Part shown: piece after piece, positions 54,201-64,000 of the stretch | Numbering within the stretch: position 1 is the first letter of the stretch | How the letters are laid out: every line of letters begins with the position of its first letter | Assembly (NCBI GenBank): GCA_964059195.1 | Contig: CAXKWD010000009.1 | Coordinates: forward strand, 86,091,432-86,155,431 | Origin: Ectobius pallidus | Taxonomy: Eukaryota > Arthropoda > Insecta > Blattodea > Ectobiidae | Direction of reading: 5' to 3' | Length of the DNA stretch: 64,000 nucleotides | The notes under the pieces: model-generated | Databases searched by the model: none | What the model saw: the letters and a program-made list of their open reading frames with translations, nothing else | What the model was told of the DNA's origin: nothing | Program-made: the position numbers and the translations under genes

Positions 54201-56680
54201 ATTTGATTACTTCACTGTGATTCCCGCATATAATAGTGTTAATTGAAATGTAATTAACTAGTACAGGCACGGAGAAAATTCTTCCGTAAGGCCAGTTTAC
54301 CCTTCTCTGCCCTCCCACCCATATGCAAGTGTGATGCTGAGCAAATTTAATACAATTAACAGTGCCAATAAAATGAACAAAGCATGCGCTATGCAACATG
54401 CTGAAGTCGCGCTCCAGTTTTCGAGCAAGTTGGAAATGAAGGACGTATTTTATTTGAACAGTAATACAATGAAATATCAATATAAGGGTGGGTGATTGAT
54501 ACATTGATTACTTATGCGCAGTCGCAAGTAGTTGCATCATAACTTAGCTGCTGGGAATTGAAGTGTTAAGTAATTATTGAGAAATTAATTAAAACTGAAA
54601 TATTCAACTATCAAATAGGACTGTTTTCAGTGACTAATAAAATCAAAAGTTAGAAGCTTTGGTGTAAGTAGGCAAAAGACACAAATGGGTCAGGTTGCTG
54701 ATGCTAGGTTCAGGAAGTTTGAGTTTCCACCATGACAGCATGACTGGGAAATAGCTGAAAAAACACTAAATTCTTTGAATGACTTGCTCAGCTAAAATAA
54801 GTTACATGAGACAATGTAATGTTATAAATAGGAAATGATTAGTAGCCTGATTTTTTGGTAAGATAAAATGGCATATTTGGATGAATATTTTATGAAATCT
54901 CTTATTCTTATTGGGGTTGTCATATGTTACAGATTTCATGGATAGTCTGCTATTTTATAGTGTAAGAAATTGTCTAGGCTGAAAAGACTTGTCTGTGATT
55001 CTATTTTGATTTACAATTTTTGAAAAAATTGGCCAATGTAAATTGCTGCCAGCTTACAATATTCTTACTGTGACTGAAATTGTACTCTTTACTGTCCCTA
55101 TGTGTGTAGCCAGCGCAATAATGGCCAATCATTTCAACAGAGATGCCAATAGACATTAATGTATAAAAATATTTCCTGTTTTTTTATTTATTTATTTTAA
55201 GGAAGGAGTTCAAACGAAACTGTTAAATGTAATGAACGTGACAATGAAAATTCTAAAACTGTGTCTATATAAGATATAAAGTAATTTCATAATATGGTAT
55301 TAATGTTGGAATTACAATTCTTCCATACTGGCCATATGTAGGCTAAGATGGATTTCCATGGTATTAATATTGACTATTGATTTGGTGAATTATGTTTTGG
55401 TTTATCAATTCCAAATTATAACATCCCTATATTTTGTACTACATTTGATATTACTATTTTTACTTCTTTAAAAAAAGTTGTATCACTGAAGTACAGTCAA
55501 GTGCATAGAAACTTTCTGATGCCTTTGTTTTTCTTTGAGTGTTTTTCTTTTTTAAAGTTGGTATTGAATCTTATTATTACTTGTGTTGACCTTCGTACAG
55601 ATAGCACAAAGCACAGTCATTTTCGTGAATTTATTTTACTTAGTAAAATTTACCAGCCTGTTTTCCCTATGACTAGAGTGCTAAATAAATCTGTCTTCAA
55701 GTGCCAAAGAAGACCAGTGTAAAACATGGTCACTATTGCAGTGTTAAATTTGCCATATGATTGCATTAACTTAGTTGCTTGTATAATATTGAGTTTGATA
55801 GTGGAATCTAAAAAAACACAGTATGCAATACTATCAGTGAGCAGATTCAGTTCTAATTAAGCCTCCTGTATTTCAAAGTAGAATGAAATTGTGGTGATGA
55901 TGTTGTTTGATGATAATGATAGGTCTAATAATAATTATAATAATAATGTTAATGACGTTTGCAATAGGATAATAACTTCATTGAATAAGAATAAGTTGTA
56001 AGGAAAATTGAAGAATTACCTAGCTTTAATAAAACAATATTTAAAAATTTTTAGCATCCCCGATTAAAATCCTGCTGCACCCAATGAAAAATAATACAAA
56101 TATTAAACCAATATTTAAAAATCCTTCACTATGATAAGGAGTTGCAGACTTTGAATGAATGGAGAGAAATTAAGTTTGTAAGTAATGTTTTGAGCAAAAT
56201 TAAATATTGTGTTGACTTACATTTGTGCTTTGTCAGAAACGTAACTGCTGGTATCTGTTTTATAAACCAAGTTTTTATTGCCAAAATAGTTATTTATGTT
56301 ATTTTGAATACTGTAAATGATTAATGGTACACAATAATAGTAATAGTAGGAATAATAGTATTTTTGAAGGAAATGGATAATTATTAATTTGTACAAAAGG
56401 GATGGGAATGACAGTGAGATCTCGCAATGTTCTCTATAACGTGCGAGCATCTTTATTTTTTACCTTACGAGCTCAGCCCGTAAAATGAAACTTTACATAG
56501 AAGGAGAGAGTTCTGTTAAACATTGTTTACTATTCAAAATAAAATCAGGTAAACTGATATAACAAAGTGCCAGTATGCTTTTGTTGACCAATTATGATGT
56601 GCAGAAAATAAGTTTTTTTAATCATTAAAATCGACCAGCGACAGCAGAACTACAGATTTGTGATACCTTGACAATTGCGC
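54201..56680. other. Long stretch with no recognised gene
   Basis: AT-rich; the ORFs here are short and unlike known proteins. Trinucleotide-like AAT/ATA runs near 55920-55950. Confidence 0.35.
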
Positions 56681-56689
56681 ACTCACATA

Positions 56690-56950
56690 AAAATAAAAAA
56701 AAATCCATGTCAAATTGGCTGGCTCTGCAATTTGATCCAGGGACCTCCAGAATACGAATCCAAGACGTTACCATTTGGCCAACTCAGTCAGTTTGACGAT
56801 GTAGTTTGATAAGCACATCAAAATATCAATAGGGTTCTTCCCATGGAGATTATAAATGCATATAAAAAGTTTCATCAAAATCCAATAAAGCGTATTTGAG
56901 TTATCGCACGTACAGACACACAGACATTTTTCCTTCCCCCACACAATCTC
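56690..56950 (-). repeat. Possible tRNA-related repeat head with LINE-like tail words
   Basis: Minus strand near 56785-56710 has GACTGAGTTGGCCAAATGGT (box A-like) and GGTCCCTGGATCAAATTGC (box B-like). On the plus strand nearby, AAAAGTTTCATCAAAATCC and GAGTTATCGCACGTACAGAC resemble the 3' regions of RTE-type elements. Old and unassigned. Confidence 0.35.
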
Positions 56951-57732
56951 ATAAAGTACCATACTGGCACTTAATAACATAAAATCACGCTAGATTATAT
57001 GTGTAACCCATAACAAAATTGGCTGAAGTAGAATAGTAATAATTCTATCATTCGGTTTTCGGTTATTTATGGTCCTAATTAATGTGAATAAGTGGGAGTT
57101 TGCTGTAATGTTAGGAATAACATTAAGTATTAGGACCTTTCACACATTTACATCCCAATTCATAGAAAGTTCATGATCATTTTTCTGTACACAGGATAAT
57201 TTTAATAATTCTGGTTATGTGTCCATGATTACCGGTACCTAAGCAAATCTAGTGCTGATTTTTTAAAGTATTACGTAACTTTCGTGCTATCACATGCAGA
57301 TCTCACATAAACCGCATGATAGATTTTCCTTTAAAAAGAATAATTTCATTTTTTTTTAAGAGAGAGGAAGATAATATTGTAAAATATCCTCAAAGAAAAA
57401 TTGTTCCTGTTTTTGAATCTTTTTCTAGTGTTTAATAAAATATATTTCATAGAATAATCCTGTTTTTGTTCCACATTTTCCTTTTGTCAAGGAAGGAAGG
57501 AAATCAATCATGGCCCAATACGGTTAAACATGTATCAAGATGGAAAATTAATTATATAGTCTTATGTTGTTCTGTATTGTTACATTGTTTGAATTTTTAA
57601 ATGTAAAGTAGGGATAGTGTTCTTTTTAACTAACCATTTTATATAACATTGTGGTTAATAACTTAATTTAAGTAGCTTTGTTGTAACGTACAGTTGCAAA
57701 ATGCTTCAGCTCTAAAACTGCCAATGTTAGTT

Positions 57733-57764
57733 TATATGTATAAAGGGTGTCCCTTTATACATAT
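57733..57764. terminator. Short perfect hairpin (function unknown)
   Basis: ATATGTATAAAGGG, loop TGT, CCCTTTATACATAT: a 14-bp perfect stem next to an AT repeat. Listed as a hairpin only; no evidence that it terminates transcription. Confidence 0.3.
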
Positions 57765-59480
57765 ATATATATAGTAGCTTTGAATATTGTAGAGATAGAA
57801 TTTTTTTATAAGTTTTTTGTAGTATATTTAAACCTTTTGGAATAACATAAGGTTAATATAAAGGTTGTAACAAATCATGCTTTGAATTTCTAGTGCTGAC
57901 ATCTACTTGCAGACAATTTTAACTTCTACTCTTAGTTATTGTAGTTGGATAATTAAGAAACAACAATCATTTTAAAATAAATAATTTTTTTTAAATTCAT
58001 TATTCGGTAGTTTAATATTATTCCTTATTAATGTGACTAGGAAGTTCATTATAATATGAATACAACTTCAGTAATGTACTGTTGGTATAGATCAGTCTTG
58101 CCCAACTCAAGTTGTAGGGGAAATACAAAGTCAACCTCATCCCACTTTTCTGAATTTCAGTATGCCTGAAAAGCACTCAAAAGTGTTATTCTAATTCATA
58201 CTTTTATATCTATTAAACTAATTTTAAAATAAATTAAATTGGCAGATATGTATACTGTATATTCTGATTTTAAATATTGTTAACTCATAGAGTGTATTCT
58301 CACTAAACAAACTAGACTGCAGCTTTCTAGCTGCTGTCATAAATATCCTGTTTTTGCCACAAGAAAAAGGTACTGCTCTTTAACAAGAGAGAATATTGAA
58401 GACACATACTTTGTAGAACGGAAGGATCTTCTCAAATGGAGAAGTTGGCTTAAAACCCTACATTGTATCAAGCCATTCTATTTGAATATAAACCTAAACC
58501 ACATGCGTTTTATAATTTTAAGATCTTTATGTTCAGAATGGTCTCTGTAGTACTCATTATTTTAAAGTCATAATGGGCAAAATTGAAATCAATTCTCTTA
58601 TACTTAAAAGAATACGGGACATTTTCGCATCCTATCAAAAGCTTTTGGGAACAATGGGATGAGGTTTGTTTGTTTCTGGGATATGTATGAACTCTCCTTC
58701 AATAAATTAAAAAAGATGACAACTTATGCTTCCATTGTGTTATATTTTTATCGTGTGATTTTCATTTGTATGGGAACCTTGATTATACAGAGACATTACT
58801 TTAGGAACTGTTCATACTTTTACTGATTATTTTTGTATTCAGTGCGCTTGACTTGAATTGAGGGGTTATGTACACAAGCCTTTACCGGCTGACATCTTGC
58901 TTCCAGGCTGCCGCGTGGACCGTGTGTTCTCGGCACATCACAAAAATAATCTCTCTGTCTAACAAGGAGCATACAGTTAGCATAGACTGATAAATAGATG
59001 TGTTTATGTTCTTGTTTGAACTAAACCATGTAGTTAAGATATGTTTAATAAATAGTGAGGATGTTAATTTGTAGTGTCTCCATTTTGTACTGACTTGAGA
59101 ATTGTGATAGAATTGATTTTGTTTTCATCTTGAAACAATAAGAGAGTCTAGAATAAATCTTTTCATTCAAATTCTGTGAGATTTTTTGAAACCCTCTCAA
59201 CCTTTTCCATTTTGATCCGATTTATGTATGGGACTTCATCACATGTCTGTTAAACTTAGTCGTTACCGAGGGGGGGGGGGGAGGGGGGGGCCCATGCCTT
59301 TTAATATTTATTTATCTATCTCTGAGACACAGAACAAATATGCAAAATTTGACACAGACATGTTGCATTACATTTTTGGATGTTTAATTACAATCAGTAC
59401 TGTCATTTTGGGTCATATTAATGAGCCCTTCAACTAAGTGAAATTCGTAGCAGAAGTTGGCAAAAATTTGGGAATGGTGA
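57765..59480. other. Stretch with no recognised gene
   Basis: AT-rich, with a G-rich homopolymer tract at 59270-59290. Nothing coding recognised. Confidence 0.35.
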
Positions 59481-59491
59481 TTCTTGCTCCT

Positions 59492-59805
59492 GATCGCTGG
59501 CATGGTCTTGTGGTTAGCGTCGCTGACTACGGATCCGTCGGCCCGGGTTCGATCCCTGGTACCTCGGATTTTTCTGAGGTAGGGAGGTCTGGTAGGGATG
59601 CACTCAGCCTCGCGATTCAAATTGAGGAGCTACTTGATAGAGAAGTAGCGGCTCCGGTCATGGAAACCACCATTAACGGCCGTGGGTGTCAGCATGCTGA
59701 CCACATGCCCCCCAATCCTGCCATCTGCCTATAGGTAGATGACACAGCGGTCGGGTGGTAGGCCGTGTCCCTTCAGGGATGTCGTGCCATAGAGTTTAGT
59801 TTAGT
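59492..59805 (+). mobile_element. tRNA-derived SINE with clean target duplication
   Basis: 314 bp flanked by TTCTTGCTCCT (59481-59491 and 59806-59816). The tRNA head has a TGGTTAGCGTC box A-like element and a perfect box B GGTTCGATCCC about 40 nt on. The body is GC-rich with CAGCATGCTGACC and the 3' end finishes in a TTTAG repeat. Both A and B boxes are readable, so this copy is young relative to the SINE at 10800. Confidence 0.88.
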
Positions 59806-60289
59806 TTCTTGCTCCTATCATAAGTCCTGTCACTTGGATTGAGGAAACCCTGTACACTGACTTAAAGTAATCCACATTTGGAGTAGACAATCTTCTTACG
59901 AAATAAGGAGACAGCTTTAAAATATTTCCAGTAAAATATTACAGAATGACTAAATTTTACGTACTTAAGAAACCAAACAATTTTTCTTTTGATTTACATT
60001 CAAATTTCATTTTAAATTAGAATTTCGTTTGTTGCAAAACATTTCAGTTAATTTTTTTAATGGACAATGATATAGAGTTAATTTTTCATGGTATTTTTGT
60101 TTACTGTCTTTCACTTCACAAAAAAATCATTATTTTTAAATAATTAGAAAACCGGTACATGATTATTATTTCCATGTGGTATTTAATGCCTTAAAAAGAA
60201 AACTTTAAAATGAATAATTAAAGCCTATAAGAATAACAACTAATTTGAGTAAATATAATGAAGTATTAATGGGTCTCAAGAGACCCTTG

Positions 60290-60562
60290 TAGCATTGCCA
60301 CCTGTCCCGAATTTGGCGGTATGTCCTCATTTTAAGAACATTTTCAGCATTATATGTATTTTTTATTATTTGTCTAGCCTTTTCTTTTCTAATGTTAGTG
60401 TTACTGTAACATAGCCTATTCAGTTTTGGCTTTGTAACAAATATATTATTAATACAAATTATTAATAAATTGTTCCATGTACAAATTTAGGTATGATTAT
60501 CGGCGATATGCATATATTCGATAAGTGTCCCTCGTTAGCCTTATCAAAAGGTGGCAACCCTA
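60290..60562. mobile_element. hAT MITE, 273 bp
   Basis: The ends TAGCATTGCCACCT and inverted TAGGGTTGCCACCT are flanked by the 8-bp duplication GACCCTTG (60282-60289, 60563-60570). AT-rich interior, no coding. Confidence 0.85.
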
Positions 60563-60850
60563 GACCCTTGGCCACCCCCAGTGAAGTATGTACCAAAAAC
60601 TATTCTCAATAAAATTCAACCATAAGATATGCAATTGTTAAAAATTATCATTACCAAAAATTTTAGTTGTGGTTTACTTCTATTATGTTATGGTTGATGG
60701 TAGTGGTGCCCAGGAGCATGCCTGACTCTAGATCAAAGGTTCTGGTAATGGATTTTTCAGGAAGTAAAAATATTGGTCAGAGTCCTTCAGGAGGGACTAT
60801 AAACCACGAGTCCCTTGTAGTACATTTATGGTGCACTAGCAAGTGCATGT

Positions 60851-61340
60851 GATAATTATTTCAAAAATTAAAAATTAATAGCATAATAGTTAAATCATGA
60901 TATTTATTAACACCTAAATCACCTGGACTACATACCACGATTAGATAGCGTCGCCTGGTAAAAGCGACCTCAGATTCGAGTTCCTTGGCCCAGAATACCC
61001 CTGTATAGTGAGTTTCGTCCAAATCGAACAGTGTTTGACCATATAGGTCTATATTGATTATCCCTCTTCCATGTAGGTTGAAAATTTCATATGTCTGTGG
61101 GCCTTGATATTCTAAACAAATGAATCTTCCAGGATGGACTTACAAAATCAAGTAATGGCCCGCGATAATTATTTCAAAAATTAAAAATTAAGAGCATAAT
61201 ACTTAAATCATTATATTCATTAACACCTAAATCACGTGGACAACATTGTCGCCTGGTAAAAGCGACCTCAGATTTGAGTTCCTTGGCCCAGAAAATCCCT
61301 GTATAGTGAGTTTCGTCCAAATAAAACAATGTTTGACCAT
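60851..61340 (+). repeat. Two tandem-like copies of a dispersed repeat, offset 312 bp
   Basis: GATAATTATTTCAAAAATT at 60851 recurs at 61163, and GCGACCTCAGATT and AGTGAGTTTCGTCCAAAT recur at the same spacing. The second copy lacks some bases after ACACCTAAATCAC. A third, partial copy starts near 62427. Confidence 0.75.
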
Positions 61341-61439
61341 ATTTAGGTTTTACAACATTCAAGTGATCGCGAAAGTTTTATTTCCAAGGTATGACAAAAA
61401 TAGCCAAAGCCAACTGTAATTGATCGGCCATTGAAATGT

Positions 61440-61675
61440 ATAACTGAAAACTGATGCTTCGAAACGCAAAAAATGCACGTTTTTTGCCCGTTTTTCACTC
61501 ATAACTCACAAACGAAAGCGAAAATTAAGATTCCGGCTCCGAGGTGCCTTTTCCGACCCTTCAGTCCACCTATGTTTAAAATTTCAGATCTTTGCGTTCA
61601 GTAGATTTCGCTGGGCATCGCGGACAGACAGACAGAAGGAAGACAGACACTTCCTTTTATTAATATAGATTAGGA
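61440..61675 (+). repeat. Decayed LINE-like 3' region
   Basis: TCATAACTCACAAACGAAAG, then GACAGACAGACAGAAGG and a terminal CTTTTATTAATATAGATTA. This layout is typical of 3' ends of RTE-type insect repeats; it follows the 60851-61340 repeat and may belong to the same family. Confidence 0.45.
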
Positions 61676-61949
61676 CTCCATACGTAAATTACAGCCTCTG
61701 GAATAAATTTCACAACACTTCCATATTTTTAATAATACGTTAGTTTTTCCTCCTGAAATATTATTGGGTAATGTTCAACAGAAACAATATTCTATCGTTT
61801 CATGAATACTTAGATAACTAAATTCATCATTGGCAATAAAACCTCCCCTGGGCTGCTCTATATTCCATGTTAGGATGAAGAGGATAAACATCAACAAAAT
61901 ATTACGGATGTACGCATACACACACAGAAAAAATTCACAGTCCTAGATC

Positions 61950-62340
61950 ATGTGGACTGTGCATGATCAGACCAATGGATTTTTAAACACCTCCCAGCAA
62001 GTTTCCTGCAGAAGTTTGACTGGGAGGTGTTTAAACATTCACCTTACAGCCTGGACCTTTCTCCCAGTGATTTCCATCTTTTCCTACACCTCAAGAAATG
62101 ACAGAGAATGACAGACAGGCAGAGATGGTTGTCACACAGTAGCTCAAATCCCAGGCAGCAGAGTTCTACGACACAGGTATTTAAAAGTTAGTCCCAAAAA
62201 AGTATCAATTTTGGTAGCGAATCTGTTGAAAAATAGCTGAACACTTGCTGTATCTGGTGCAATAAACATTTCTATGAAATTGTGTTTCATTTCTGTAAAC
62301 AGCCCCAAGGAAACTTACTTTATGGGTGGCCCTTGTAGAA
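61950..62340 (+). pseudogene. mariner transposase C-terminal relic
   Basis: Plus strand reads LQKFDWEVFKHSPYSLDLSP and SDFHLFLHLKK with stops around it, then a frame-shifted tail and YGWPL. This is the DD34D-type mariner catalytic end; the earlier part is missing. The 3' terminus TTTATGGGTGGCCCTT may be the inner part of a TIR. Confidence 0.7.
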
Positions 62341-62399
62341 TGAGGTAGTGCAAATTCACCGTAGGTGTGAGCTTTCTGAAATTTTCTTGTACATTTACT

Positions 62400-62900
62400 A
62401 GCAGGTGTCCGCGGCTTCGCTCACGATAATTAATTGAAAATTAAAAATTAAGAGTACAATAATGTTTAAAGCATTATATTTATTAACACTTGCACGTGAA
62501 TCATTCAAAAACTAAACCATTAATAATTAATGAAACAGCTAAAATTCCGGCTTTAGAGTACATTCTACGATTAGAAAGCGCCGCCTGTGAAAACGATCTC
62601 AGATTCGATTAAGCAGTACCAATGCTAACTGTGAACACTGATAATACCACTGCCTTCTAGACTGTATTATTTGTGTGTAATTCTCGAGACGGCGGTGGAT
62701 AATCGTTTCTCAACTGTTTGTTGACAGATGAATATGATGTGAATTTTATTTGATAAATTCAGTGTAATTTTCAGAAATTACGTAATTTTTCATGGGAAGG
62801 TGTGGTTTGTTTGGATTTTTATTGTCCGCGATACTTCTAGGGTTAAACTATCAATATATTATAGCTGGTGCCTGCGGCCTCGCTCGCCATTATTAATTGA
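62400..62900 (+). repeat. Fragments of the GCGGCTTCGCTC repeat family
   Basis: GTGTCCGCGGCTTCGCTCAC at about 62406 and GTGCCTGCGGCCTCGCTCGC at about 62869, each followed by an ATTAATTG word. The first leads into a third copy of the 60851 repeat, so this motif is probably the 5' start of that family. Confidence 0.55.
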
Positions 62901-64000
62901 CTCCAGGATTTTTAAGAAATTTACACTAGCGAGTTTATTAAAAATGTTCGTGGTACAGAGCTATGAAAATTGTAAGTAAAAATAAAATTAGAATATTTGT
63001 TCATTGGGTTCATTTAACTTAGGCCTTATATAATAAAGAAACGGTTTTCCTAATTTTGTACTCTTCGTGAAAGTTTAGACTGTGAGAGATGAACATCGCC
63101 GAGTATGCCCGATGTCTTACGAAGTGAGGGAGCAAGTGAGCATGCTATTTAGGGCCGTTGAATTGTATAAGAGTAGATAGTTTAAATCGTATGAAAATTT
63201 TATTGCTGCACAATGCAAGTCATCTTAGTAAGGCAAGATGCAAGAACAGTGAAATCAAGGAGCATTGTTACCTGAAGTTCAATATGCCGTTATCAATGTT
63301 CAACATGTACAATAACCAGCTTGTTTTGACATGGTAATTACAAAATAAAACATTCAAGGATACTTTAGAAAAATTCTAACTCAACCTTTATTGAACAACT
63401 CTCATAAACATTGTCAAGAACTGAAATATGGTATTAATTACATTATAAAAATTAAATGCATAATTATATGCAGCTACAAAAAAAGTGATTTTTGGATATC
63501 TTTGTGGAAATTAAAAATATATGTATATACTCAAGTATTAAGTATCAAGAATAGACTTACTCTAATATTATACAACAAAGTAATGATTGGTAAAATTTTA
63601 CACATAACACACAAAGACCTTCAATTAAGAAATAAAATCTCAGAACACTTGTTGAAGAAATTAAAGTACAAATCATAGGCCAAATATGGCCCTTGGACAG
63701 CTTCAATGTGGCCCATGAGAGGATTACACAACCCAGTTTTTATTAAGTTTTTATTTATAACATAAGACAGACTTCCAAATCATCATGTCAACCATGAACA
63801 AATTCCTCTTAAATTTGAAGGAAGGCTTAAATTAAAGGAGCAAAACCTGAATGTATCCAACACTAGTAAATATTTAAGATGAACAGTAAAACAGTTATAC
63901 AAGAATTCAATTAAAGCAGTTGTTATCAGTATCCAAAAACTGAATTCTGCACGTCCGTATTGAAATCATTTTTCCAAAATCTGATAACTTATACCCATAG
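62901..64000. other. Right edge, no recognised gene
   Basis: AT-rich. Near 63680 GGCCAAATATGGCCC and GTGGCCCATGAG resemble non-autonomous hAT-type words, too weak to call. Confidence 0.35.

Noticed and set aside
54097..54504. 135-codon minus ORF as a gene
   Set aside because: Half of it lies in the long hairpin and the rest has no recognisable protein features.
59228..59734. Plus ORFs around the poly-G tract and SINE
   Set aside because: They cross the SINE boundary and its pol III head; not a protein gene.

Overview
This window is eukaryotic and reads as a piece of a large, AT-rich, transposon-crowded insect genome. Short spliced exons with GT/AG borders sit in multi-kilobase introns. There are tRNA-derived SINEs and very many arthropod-type mobile elements (Ty3, RTE-like, Jockey-like, Penelope, Tc1/mariner, hAT, PIF/Harbinger-like). 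A cockroach- or termite-like (hemimetabolous) genome is my inference from the repeat mix, not something proven here.

Two host genes can be followed. On the minus strand, five coding exons at 9374-14250 encode the N-terminal third of a FAM91A1 homologue (trans-Golgi vesicle tethering); its first exon and its C-terminal two thirds were not found. On the plus strand, ten coding exons from 27433 to 49246 join in frame into a complete 678-residue Cdc7 kinase, the catalytic subunit of the Dbf4-dependent kinase that fires replication origins. About 0.9 kb upstream of its start codon lies a cluster of DRE-like sites, a perfect TATCGATA, an ETS-type site and an E2F-type TTTCGCGC, the kind of promoter known for Drosophila replication genes.

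Layout: 1-7023, Ty3/gypsy-type LTR element on the minus strand (pol runs off the left edge, then gag, leader, one LTR). 7280-9291, decayed LINE, CENP-B-type helix-turn-helix and MITE pieces. 9374-14250, FAM91A1 exons with SINE, tRNA-like and foldback insertions in the introns. 15736-21354, a three-level nest: a small hAT element split by a transposon with ~716-bp inverted repeats, itself split by a Penelope element. 21583-24953, a hAT element split by a mariner-like element that carries an in-frame internal duplication. About 26.2-26.6 kb, Cdc7 promoter. 27.4-49.2 kb, Cdc7 exons separated by introns holding a tRNA-cored palindrome, a Jockey LINE split by a DNA element with a repeated 12-mer, a mariner MITE, an SGNH-like ORF inside a TIR element, a nearly intact RTE-like LINE with a 13-bp target-site duplication (TSD), hAT and Tc1/mariner MITEs and a 332-bp end-only Penelope copy. 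49.2-64 kb, Cdc7 3'UTR, a PIF/Harbinger-like element, the second mariner MITE, a long hairpin, a SINE with a clean TSD, a hAT MITE and old repeat debris; I see no further host gene there.

The observations most worth following are the long-TIR transposon whose protein I could not place in a superfamily, the end-only Penelope unit with its own TSD, the four long near-perfect hairpins (one built around a tRNA-like core), the 1.25-kb DNA element carrying seven copies of one 12-mer, and the DRE/E2F promoter of Cdc7.
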